A stretch of 64,000 bases of DNA from Sediminicola sp963974715 (lineage in GTDB: Bacteria > Bacteroidota > Bacteroidia > Flavobacteriales > Flavobacteriaceae). Made by a program: the position numbers and the translations under genes. The DNA lies in NCBI GenBank assembly GCA_963974715.1, contig CAXBDK010000006.1:62001-126000 (forward strand). The letters run 5' to 3'. A model generated the notes under the pieces. It was not told where the DNA came from. It searched no databases and was given only the letters and a program-made list of their open reading frames with translations. This document shows, piece by piece, positions 8,364 through 15,319 of this stretch (the stretch's first letter is position 1; each line of letters opens with the position of its first letter).

Positions 8364-9263
8364 ATGAGAGGAGAGAAGAGGATAGTGGGAGAATATTCCA
8401 CATCGGATGACAAGGGGCCGCTCTTGTTCGTTACAGCGGGAATCCATGGGAATGAACCCAGCGGTATTGTGGCCCTGGAAAAGGTCTTTGGGGTACTGGA
8501 ACGTGAGAAACCTGTTATTTCGGGTAAAATAGTCGGTGTAAGGGGTAATGTGAAAGCCCTCAAAAACGGGGTCCGCTTTATAGATGAGGACCTGAACCGT
8601 ACATGGACCGAGCAGAACGTTGTTCAAAAAGTACGGGATACTAACGAAAAAAAGGAAATGTTCGAAATAATGGACCTATTGGAGAAGTACCCAGGGAGTT
8701 CTTTCTCTAAAAGATATTTTTTGGATTGCCATACCACATCATCGGAAAGTGTTCCGTATATTTCGGTACAGGAAACCGGTGGTAACGATGCTTGGGCCCA
8801 CCGTTTTTCTACTTATATCATCCGTGGGTTTTCCGATATCGTGGATGGTTGCATAGACCATTATTTAAGCCGAACGGGACTTACGGGCTTTGTGTTCGAG
8901 GGAGGGCAGCATAAAAGTGGGGAAGCTGTTAGAAACCACGAAGGAATGATTTGGAAAGCCTTGGAGAACGCCTGTGGATTGGATTTGGATCAGCTGAAGG
9001 TCTATCCCAATGCTGCAAAAGTTTTTTCCACCGGAACCGATCAGCCAAAAACTTTTGAAATTCTGTATCGCCATGCCATTGAAGACGGGGATGTCTTTAG
9101 AATGGAAAAAGGTTATGGAAATTTTCGGCCCATCGTAACGAATGAATTGCTGGCGATCCATAACGGGGAAGAGGTGCGCAGTAAATGGGATGCCTTTGTT
9201 TTTATGCCCTTGTACCAGGCACAGGGAAATGACGGTTTTTTTGTAGTCAGGGAAGTTTGCTAA
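8364..9263 (+). CDS. succinylglutamate desuccinylase/aspartoacylase family amidohydrolase
   Basis: A 299-residue zinc hydrolase of the AstE/AspA (M14-like) family. Zinc ligands are expected in GIHGNEPSG (His and Glu, residues about 27-31) and in LDCHTTSS (His, near residue 120). The substrate-binding DLNR is present in DEDLNRTW, and a C-terminal Glu is in VFEGGQHKS. Such enzymes cleave N-acyl amino acids or related amides. It lies 34 bp after the GshB-like ligase, so the cassette holds a peptidase-like protein, an amide-forming ligase and an amide-cleaving enzyme. Related cassettes carry an N-formylglutamate amidohydrolase-like gene here. The next gene follows after 24 bp. Confidence 0.85.
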   Translation: MRGEKRIVGEYSTSDDKGPLLFVTAGIHGNEPSGIVALEKVFGVLEREKPVISGKIVGVRGNVKALKNGVRFIDEDLNRTWTEQNVVQKVRDTNEKKEMFEIMDLLEKYPGSSFSKRYFLDCHTTSSESVPYISVQETGGNDAWAHRFSTYIIRGFSDIVDGCIDHYLSRTGLTGFVFEGGQHKSGEAVRNHEGMIWKALENACGLDLDQLKVYPNAAKVFSTGTDQPKTFEILYRHAIEDGDVFRMEKGYGNFRPIVTNELLAIHNGEEVRSKWDAFVFMPLYQAQGNDGFFVVREVC

Positions 9264-9287
9264 AATAAGTAACCACAACCAATAGAT

Positions 9288-10988
9288 ATGGAAAATGAAT
9301 CGGGTTCCTTTGATGCCATTGTCATTGGGTCGGGAATATCCGGCGGATGGGCCGCCAAGGAACTTTGTGAACAGGGCCTGAAGACCTTGGTTTTGGAAAG
9401 GGGCAGAAATATAGAGCATATTAAGGACTATCCCACTGCTACCAAAGATCCTTGGGAGTTTAAGCACAGGGGAAGGATGACCAAGGAATTTTTGGATAGG
9501 AACCCCTTGATATCCAAAGCGGCCGGTTTTGGCGAGGACACTGCACATTTTTTTATAGAGGATAAGGACCATCCGTATGTTCAGGAGAAACCCTTCGATT
9601 GGATACGTGGATATCAGGTCGGGGGCAAATCCCTTACTTGGGGCCGTGCCTGTCAGCGTTGGAGCCCTTATGAATTTAACGCTCCAACAGAACAGCAATA
9701 TGGTATAGCGTGGCCGATAGGGTATTCGGACATGGCCCCTTGGTATTCGCATGTGGAAAAATTTATCGGGGTATGTGGCAATAAGGATGGGCTGGATTCC
9801 ATGCCTGACGGGGAATTTTTGCCACCTTTCGACTTTAGTTGTGTGGAGCGACATATGAGGGATAAGATCAAGGAACACTATCCCGATCGACATATGGTAC
9901 AGGGAAGATGGGCGCACCTTAGTCAACCACAACAGGTCCATCTAGACCAGGGAAGGGGAAAATGTCTGGCCCGTAACAAGTGTATGCGCGGATGCCCTTT
10001 GGGTGGTTATTTCAGTTCGGTTTCATCCACCCTTCCCCATGCCAAAAAAACAGGGAACCTAACTATCCGGCCCTTTTCCGTGGTCCATTCCATCCTGTAC
10101 GATGAAAAGAGCGGTAAGGCTTCGGGGGTAAAGGTCCTCGATGCCAATACCAAAGAAGAGATAACTTTCAATGCCCGGATCATTTTTGTCAACGCCTCGG
10201 CACTCAATACCAATCTTATTCTGCTCAATTCCAAATCGCAGCGTTTTCCCAACGGACTTGGAAATGACAATGGACTTTTGGGAAAATACATCTGTTTTCA
10301 TTTGTACCGCGGATACGCCAGCGGAAAAATGGAAGGTTTTAAGGATAAATATGTATATGGACAAAATCCCACTGAACCCATTCTGGCCAACTTCAGGAAT
10401 TTGGGCAAAAAGGAAATGCCCTTTGTTGGGGGATATACCACTTTCTGTGGTGCCTATCGCATTCGGAAGGAAGCGGCTCCCCAAGGACATGACCAAATAG
10501 GGACAGGATTAAAGCGGGCGCTCAGCGAACCGGGCGACTGGCGGGTCTATATGTACATGCAGGGAGAGACCATCCCTAAAGTGACCAATACGGTTTCCCT
10601 AAGCCCGGAAAAGAAAGATCAATGGGGAATTCCATTATTGGTAACGGATGTGGCATATGATGAGAACGACGAGATGATGATCGCCGATTTTTTGACCGAA
10701 AGCAAAAAAATGTTGGAAAAAATTGGATGTAAGGAAGTGGAAGTACGCGACAGCAAGCAGGCTCCGGGCCTCGATATACATGAAATGGGGGGCGTGCGCA
10801 TGGGAAAGGATCCAGAAACCTCCCTTTTGAACGAATGGAACCAGTTGCATTTGTGCAAAAATGTTTTTGTGACCGATGGTGCCTGTATGACCAGTACCGG
10901 CAATCAGAGTCCCTCCATTCTCTATATGGCCCTAACTGCTAGGGCCGTCACCCATGCAGTTAAGGAATTTAGGGAAAATTCATTGTAA
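9288..10988 (+). CDS. GMC family FAD-dependent dehydrogenase, large subunit type
   Basis: A 566-residue flavoprotein. The FAD-binding Rossmann motif is GSGISGGWAAKEL (residues about 13-25). The C-terminal catalytic His is expected in HEMGGVRMG and the His/Asn partner in STGNQSPS. A cysteine cluster, CLARNKCMRGC (Cx5Cx3C, near residue 230), is reminiscent of the iron-sulfur or electron-transfer cysteines in bacterial FAD glucose dehydrogenase alpha subunits. There is no signal peptide. A Tat lipoprotein of the gluconate dehydrogenase subunit 3 family lies two genes downstream, so export by piggy-back is likely. Plausible reactions are oxidation of glucosides to 3-keto-glycosides or of aldoses to lactones; specificity is inferred only. 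Confidence 0.85.
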   Translation: MENESGSFDAIVIGSGISGGWAAKELCEQGLKTLVLERGRNIEHIKDYPTATKDPWEFKHRGRMTKEFLDRNPLISKAAGFGEDTAHFFIEDKDHPYVQEKPFDWIRGYQVGGKSLTWGRACQRWSPYEFNAPTEQQYGIAWPIGYSDMAPWYSHVEKFIGVCGNKDGLDSMPDGEFLPPFDFSCVERHMRDKIKEHYPDRHMVQGRWAHLSQPQQVHLDQGRGKCLARNKCMRGCPLGGYFSSVSSTLPHAKKTGNLTIRPFSVVHSILYDEKSGKASGVKVLDANTKEEITFNARIIFVNASALNTNLILLNSKSQRFPNGLGNDNGLLGKYICFHLYRGYASGKMEGFKDKYVYGQNPTEPILANFRNLGKKEMPFVGGYTTFCGAYRIRKEAAPQGHDQIGTGLKRALSEPGDWRVYMYMQGETIPKVTNTVSLSPEKKDQWGIPLLVTDVAYDENDEMMIADFLTESKKMLEKIGCKEVEVRDSKQAPGLDIHEMGGVRMGKDPETSLLNEWNQLHLCKNVFVTDGACMTSTGNQSPSILYMALTARAVTHAVKEFRENSL

Positions 10989-11002
10989 TAAAATTGAATG
11001 AT

Positions 11003-12088
11003 ATGAAGGAAACAATAGGAATCGGAATCATAGGATCGCAGTTCATCTCTTCCATCCATGTGGAGGCCCTTAAACAGGTGTCAAATGCCAAGGTGGAAGC
11101 GGTTATGTCCCCCAGTCCGGGCAATGCGAAGAACTTTGCGGAAAAACATGGTATTCCCCGATACTTTACCCAACTGGAGGATATGCTCGCCCTGTCCGAA
11201 ATACAAATGGTCATCATCGGCTCTCCCAATTTTACCCATTGTGATATTACGGTGAAAGCGGCCCGTGCGGGAAAACATATCGTTGTGGAAAAACCGTTGT
11301 GCATGAACCTCCGGGAAGCCGATACGATGATCGATACCTGTAAGGAAGCCGGGGTAAAGCTCATGTATGCAGAGGAACTTTGCTTTACGCCAAAATATGT
11401 ACGGTTAAAGGCACTTCTGGACGAAGGGGCCCTTGGAAAACCGATTTTGTTCAAACAATCGGAAAAACACGATGGTCCACATGCCGACCACTTTTGGGAT
11501 GTGGAGCGGTCCGGCGGTGGGGTCACCATGGATATGGGCTGCCATGCCATACAGTTCTTTAGGTGGCTGAACAAAGACAATCCCATTAAATCGGTCTATG
11601 CCCAGATGTCCACCAGTGTCCATTCCGACAAGACCTTGGGGGACGACAATGCCCTCCTGATTCTGGAATTTGAGAACGGGGTAACGGCCTTGGCGGAGGA
11701 AAGCTGGACCAAGTTGGGGGGAATGGATGACAGGGCCGAAATACACGGAGATGGAGGTGTGGCCTATGCCGATGTACTACAGGGCAATTCCATTCAGACC
11801 TACAGTACCAAAGGCGTGGGCTACGCTGTGGAAAAAGCCGGAAATACCGTTGGTTGGAGCTTTACCATGTACGAGGAAATATGGAACTATGGCTTTCCAC
11901 AGGAAATGGCCCATTTTGTGGACTGTGTACAAAAAGACCTACAACCATTGGTTAGCGGGGAAGACGGAAAGGCGGTACTGGAAACGATCTTTGCCGCCTA
12001 TGAGTCGGCCGGCACCGGGAGGAAGGTGGCCATGCCATTTTCGACAGAGGTGGACAAACCCTATAAACTGTGGAAAAAACGCACATAA
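11003..12088 (+). CDS. Gfo/Idh/MocA family oxidoreductase
   Basis: A 361-residue protein with a Rossmann NAD(P) motif (GIGIIGSQFISS, residues 5-16), the canonical VVEKPLC motif with the catalytic Lys near residue 95, and the C-terminal Gfo/Idh domain including GGGVTMDMGCHAIQ (metal or substrate His region). I use ATG 11003 rather than the in-frame TTG at 10994. It sits 14 bp after the GMC dehydrogenase gene and 9 bp before the subunit-3 gene. This mixed arrangement of GMC, Gfo/Idh and subunit 3 is typical of keto-sugar or inositol-like metabolism, with one enzyme oxidising and the other reducing or rearranging. Confidence 0.88.
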   Translation: MKETIGIGIIGSQFISSIHVEALKQVSNAKVEAVMSPSPGNAKNFAEKHGIPRYFTQLEDMLALSEIQMVIIGSPNFTHCDITVKAARAGKHIVVEKPLCMNLREADTMIDTCKEAGVKLMYAEELCFTPKYVRLKALLDEGALGKPILFKQSEKHDGPHADHFWDVERSGGGVTMDMGCHAIQFFRWLNKDNPIKSVYAQMSTSVHSDKTLGDDNALLILEFENGVTALAEESWTKLGGMDDRAEIHGDGGVAYADVLQGNSIQTYSTKGVGYAVEKAGNTVGWSFTMYEEIWNYGFPQEMAHFVDCVQKDLQPLVSGEDGKAVLETIFAAYESAGTGRKVAMPFSTEVDKPYKLWKKRT

Positions 12089-12097
12089 ATTTTTAAG

Positions 12098-12652
12098 ATG
12101 GACAGAAGAAAGGCACTTAAACTTACCAGTGGACTGGTCATGGGTACCGTGATTGGGGCGGAACTTTTTTTGGCAGGTTGTAGTTCCAATACAAAGGCGA
12201 CCGGTATGTTTTCCGAATCGGACATTCTATTTTTGGATGAGGTAGGGGAGACCATTTTGCCCGAAACGGCCGACTCCCCAGGTGCCAAAGCGGCCAAAAT
12301 CGGTAGGTTTATGGAAACGATCGTAACGGATTGTTACAATGAAAGGGAACAGTCCCTATTTAAGGAAGGAATACAGAAATTGGAATCGTTCGCGCAACGG
12401 AGGTATTCGCAGGACTTTATGGAGCTTTCAGGGGCCGAGAGGCATACGCTGTTGGTAGAGGTTGACAAGCAGGCATCGGAAATTACGGATAATGAAAACC
12501 CCCATTATTTCACCATGATAAAACAACTGACCATATGGGGCTATTTCACTTCCCGTCCAGGGGTTACCCAGGCCCTTCGCTATAATCCGGTTCCAGGGGA
12601 ATTTAAGGGATGTGTGCCCTATGTGGCGGGCGAAAAAGCATGGATCCAATGA
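12098..12652 (+). CDS. gluconate 2-dehydrogenase subunit 3 family protein, Tat lipoprotein
   Basis: A 184-residue small subunit. The N-terminus has a twin-arginine-like start (DRRKALKL) and a lipobox LAGC near residue 28, so it is probably Tat-exported and lipid-anchored. The rest is the helical subunit-3 domain (LDEVGETILPETADSPGAKAAKIGRF). In known enzymes this subunit carries the signal for the signal-less GMC subunit, which matches the gene at 9288. Its end overlaps the next gene by 4 bp (ATGA). No cytochrome c subunit gene is in the run, so the electron acceptor is not encoded next door. Confidence 0.88.
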   Translation: MDRRKALKLTSGLVMGTVIGAELFLAGCSSNTKATGMFSESDILFLDEVGETILPETADSPGAKAAKIGRFMETIVTDCYNEREQSLFKEGIQKLESFAQRRYSQDFMELSGAERHTLLVEVDKQASEITDNENPHYFTMIKQLTIWGYFTSRPGVTQALRYNPVPGEFKGCVPYVAGEKAWIQ

Positions 12653-13365
12653 AATTCCAATACTGTAAGGATTACGCGGAGATGGGCGCAATAGCGGCCG
12701 AAACGATTTTGGGGAAATTGCGGGAAAAACCGGATATGCTGCTCTGTGCGGCTACGGGAAATTCCCCTACCGCTACATATAGATATCTGGGACAGGTCTA
12801 TCAGAAACAAAAAGAACTTTTTTACCACTTGAAGGTCATAAAATTGGATGAATGGGGAGGTATATCGCCCGATTTTGAAGGGTCCTGCGAGGCCTACCTT
12901 CAGGATAAGGTAATCAAACCGCTGCAAATTAGTGGTGATAGGTATATTTCCATGAATGGACAGGTCAATTCCTTGGAATCGGAATGTGATAGGATAAGCA
13001 CTGAACTAAAACAGAAAGGACCCATAGACCTGTGTATATTGGGATTGGGGCAGAACGGGCATTTGGGCCTGAACGAACCGGCCAATGAACTTCGGCCCTA
13101 CTGTCATATCACCGCCCTGAGCCAAGCCTCCTTGGGCCACGCCATGATCCAAGGGCTGGAAACGAAACCTACGGTAGGGCTCACCTTGGGCATGGCCGAT
13201 ATTTTGGGCTCGAAAAAAATAATACTATTGGTTACGGGAACCAATAAGGAGGAGGTGACAAAGCGACTTATGGAGCGGAAGATAAGCACGGACCTTCCAG
13301 CCTCCCTGCTATGGCTGCACGGTGATGTAACTTGTTTTGTGGATTCCGGGGTAGTACGGAAATAA
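12649..13365 (+). CDS. glucosamine/galactosamine-6-phosphate deaminase-like (NagB family)
   Basis: A 238-residue cytosolic protein of the NagB/RpiA fold. Motifs are ATGNSPTATY (phosphate loop), VIKLDEWGG (catalytic Asp region) and LGLGQNGHLGLNEPA (active-site His and Glu-Pro). The family converts hexosamine 6-phosphate to ketose 6-phosphate plus ammonia. The start is set at ATG 12649 because it overlaps the previous stop as ATGA; ATG 12640 and GTG 12610 are in frame upstream. A deaminase suits the sialidase locus 1-2 kb downstream, since sialic acid breakdown ends at glucosamine 6-phosphate, but the gene is coupled to the upstream redox operon. Some members act on galactosamine 6-phosphate. 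Confidence 0.85.
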   Translation: MKFQYCKDYAEMGAIAAETILGKLREKPDMLLCAATGNSPTATYRYLGQVYQKQKELFYHLKVIKLDEWGGISPDFEGSCEAYLQDKVIKPLQISGDRYISMNGQVNSLESECDRISTELKQKGPIDLCILGLGQNGHLGLNEPANELRPYCHITALSQASLGHAMIQGLETKPTVGLTLGMADILGSKKIILLVTGTNKEEVTKRLMERKISTDLPASLLWLHGDVTCFVDSGVVRK

Positions 13366-13481
13366 ATAAAATAGGCGTTTACGTTGGGTTGTATCCGATG
13401 TTATTGGCAGCTACGCAACATCCTCCAATTGGTATCTGCCTTTGCATATTCAACGGTGGCAAGTTGATTATTTTAGGTCGA

Positions 13482-13838
13482 TCAATCCAATAAAATCTCA
13501 GCTGGTATTTTTAGGCCTTTGTAAAGTGATTTTATCATACCCAGCGTCAAACCTCTCTTTCTATTGAGAATCTCGCTTACCCTACTTTGGCTACCAAGAT
13601 ATTTTACCATATCGGCTTTGGTCATTCCCATTTGTTCCATTCGGAATTTAATTGCATCGATTGGGTCAGGTGGCGCAATAGGATAATGTTTCAATTCATA
13701 TGATTCGACCAAGGTTACCAATAAGTCCAGTTCATCGCCTTCTGGAGTATCTTTAGTGGCTCCCCACAATTCCTCGATCCTGCTAATGGCGGTTTGGTAG
13801 TCTTGCTCTGTTTTAATGGGTCGAATGTTCATAATCAA
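13482..13838 (-). CDS. higA: HigA-type antitoxin, XRE helix-turn-helix protein
   Basis: A 118-residue protein. The N-terminal half holds the HigA-like segment LDLLVTLVESYELKHYPIAPPDPIDAIKFRMEQMG (longer than typical linkers), and the C-terminal half has a helix-turn-helix with MTKADMVKYLGSQSRVSEILN. It neutralises the partner toxin and represses the pair's promoter in known systems. Its ATG overlaps the toxin stop by 4 bp, with the toxin gene first, as is usual for higBA. Base composition is clearly AT-richer than neighbouring operons, consistent with acquisition as a mobile module. Confidence 0.88.
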   Translation of the reverse strand: MIMNIRPIKTEQDYQTAISRIEELWGATKDTPEGDELDLLVTLVESYELKHYPIAPPDPIDAIKFRMEQMGMTKADMVKYLGSQSRVSEILNRKRGLTLGMIKSLYKGLKIPAEILLD

Positions 13839-14134
13839 ATCGTTTTGACATCAATTTTATCATATTGTTTATGAGTTCCTATAAATCTTATGAAAATTAC
13901 TTGAAACCCATAATCAATAGCAACTACTAATCTGTAATCATTGCCCTTAATGTTGAAAACCACTCTCCCATCTCCGACAATACTGGCGTTTTTATACTGC
14001 TGTTTAAGTTCATTTGAATTTATCCACTCGGCCGTTTTAACATCATGATAGCAAGCTCTCAATGAAACTTCAGAATCCGAATATTCTGGTTTTTCAAAAA
14101 ACTCCCTTAGAACTCTAAAAGCAATAATTCTCAT
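13835..14134 (-). CDS. higB: HigB-type toxin (RelE-like mRNA interferase family)
   Basis: A 99-residue basic protein with the HigB_2 pattern: an N-terminal helix (REFFEKPEY), the DVKTAEWIN segment, then GDGRVVFNIKGNDYRLVVAIDY and a C-terminal FIRFIGTHKQYDKID ending. Such toxins cleave mRNA on the ribosome. The conserved C-terminal THKxYDKID stretch is intact, so the toxin is probably active. A -7 box lies only 5 bp upstream of the ATG, so the transcript may be leaderless. Confidence 0.88.
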   Translation of the reverse strand: MRIIAFRVLREFFEKPEYSDSEVSLRACYHDVKTAEWINSNELKQQYKNASIVGDGRVVFNIKGNDYRLVVAIDYGFQVIFIRFIGTHKQYDKIDVKTI

Positions 14135-14138
14135 ACTG

Positions 14139-14177
14139 CAAATTTACAAAAATCCTTTGGTTTTTCCCATTATGGGA
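14139..14177 (-). promoter_or_regulatory. higBA promoter and palindromic operator
   Basis: On the minus strand, TAAATTTG (14146-14139) is a perfect -7 box. About 19 bp upstream of it lies a perfect 13-bp palindrome TCCCATTATGGGA (14165-14177) covering the -33 position. This is a natural place for HigA autorepression. Transcription would start at about the toxin ATG. Confidence 0.5.
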
Positions 14178-14428
14178 TATTTTTTTTAAAAAGGAAGGGT
14201 TCGCCAACTTTAAACTTTTTTGGAACGTCCCGTTAACAAACATCCTCGATTGGTCTCGACAACGTTTCGGGTAGTTAATTTTTGGGTCTATTTGGAGCGT
14301 GGCCGACCTCAGACCTTCATCCGTTATCGATCCTTAGAAAGTTGAATCCCTATAAGTGAAAGGAATGGACTTCGGAAGAGGATATGGTCAATGATCACCT
14401 GTGATAGAACGGTTCCCGTCGGCCTTGC

Positions 14429-15145
14429 TCATTGATTTGATCGTTTAAAAATATCCATATAGGCGTAGGTGCTAAAGTGGTCGTGCATCAATTGCCGGAA
14501 TTCTTCCACAGTGCCCTTTTCCAAACACTCCACCAATTGGAGGTGGTCCACCTTCTTGGGGGGAATTTCGTTCATATTGGTCCCTGCCTCTATTTCCAGT
14601 ACATAATCGAATACGATCTTCAGGTATTTCTGGAAACCGACCAAGGTTTCGTTTTTGGAAATTTTATAAAGATAGGAGTGAAAGCTTATTTCGTAATCTA
14701 TTTTGTTGTGTGTCTTTTGGGAATTTTCGTAACGGGAGATGATATCCTTTAATTCTTGTATCTGTTCCGGAACGATATTCCTGAACAAGGAATCGGCCAT
14801 GCCGATTTCCAACATGATACGGAGCTCAAAAAGTTCATGAAGTGTAGATTTGTCCATGACGGTAGGATCAAGCACCCGCTCCAAGGCCGGGAAAAGATCG
14901 AATTTGATCAGTCGGATACCATTTTTTTTGTTCGAGGATATGAGCCCCAGCATCCTAAAACGGCTTAGCGCCTCCCTGATCACGTTCCGGCTTACGTTCA
15001 TACTGCTGGCCAGTTCGTTTTCGGTGGGCAAGGTATCGCCTGGCTTATATCCTTGTTCTTTAATGAAAGTACGCAAGTTGTTCTCTACCTGATCCACCAT
15101 ACTTTCTTTTTGCACCGGCTTTAAATTAAATATGTTTTTATCCAT
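14429..15145 (-). CDS. GntR family regulator, FadR subfamily (NanR-like role)
   Basis: A 238-residue protein. The N-terminal winged helix-turn-helix covers residues about 15-80 (PGDTLPTENELASSMNVSRNVIREALSRF), followed by an all-helical FCD ligand-binding domain (about 95-230; ELFELRIMLEIGMADSL, then the conserved His positions in FHSYLYKIS and MHDHF). FadR-type FCD domains bind small acids. It is divergent from the sialic acid SusC gene. E. coli NanR belongs to the same subfamily, so control of the downstream sialic acid operon with Neu5Ac or ManNAc as signal is likely. Confidence 0.85.
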   Translation of the reverse strand: MDKNIFNLKPVQKESMVDQVENNLRTFIKEQGYKPGDTLPTENELASSMNVSRNVIREALSRFRMLGLISSNKKNGIRLIKFDLFPALERVLDPTVMDKSTLHELFELRIMLEIGMADSLFRNIVPEQIQELKDIISRYENSQKTHNKIDYEISFHSYLYKISKNETLVGFQKYLKIVFDYVLEIEAGTNMNEIPPKKVDHLQLVECLEKGTVEEFRQLMHDHFSTYAYMDIFKRSNQ

Positions 15146-15191
15146 TTAGCAGTACTTGATATTTTAAACGTGCCCGATTCAGGGCACGGCA

Positions 15192-15199
15192 CAAATATA
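15192..15199 (-). promoter_or_regulatory. -7 box of the GntR regulator gene
   Basis: CAAATATA on the plus strand reads TATATTTG on the minus strand, a perfect TAnnTTTG box 47 bp upstream of the regulator ATG at 15145. No clear -33 TTG is visible. Confidence 0.45.
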
Positions 15200-15210
15200 G
15201 CCATATTTTT

Positions 15211-15264
15211 TTTGTAGTATAAAATTAAATCCTATATTAGCACAATAATATTGTAGGACAATAT
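15211..15264 (+). promoter_or_regulatory. susC promoter with FadR/NanR-like operator
   Basis: TTTG (15211-15214) and TATATTAG (15233-15240, one mismatch to TAnnTTTG) are 18 bp apart and form a plausible promoter for susC. Just downstream is a perfect inverted repeat, ATATTGT-AGG-ACAATAT (15248-15264). Its core TTGTAGGACAA fits the FadR-family half-site pattern TnGTnnnACnA. A repressor there would block transcription of the sialic acid operon. A looser match, TTGTAGTATAA, overlaps the -33 region (15212-15222). Confidence 0.55.
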
Positions 15265-15319
15265 AATTAATTCCATTCCAAACATGAATGCACCATTCGT
15301 AAACACAAGAAACTGAATT

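Noticed and set aside
8865..9941. 358-codon minus-strand open frame across the AstE-like and GMC genes
   Set aside because: It spans two well-supported plus-strand genes and shows no recognisable domain.
12610..12648. GTG and ATG starts upstream of the NagB-like gene
   Set aside because: The ATG at 12649 makes the usual ATGA overlap with the previous gene and places the family N-terminus correctly.
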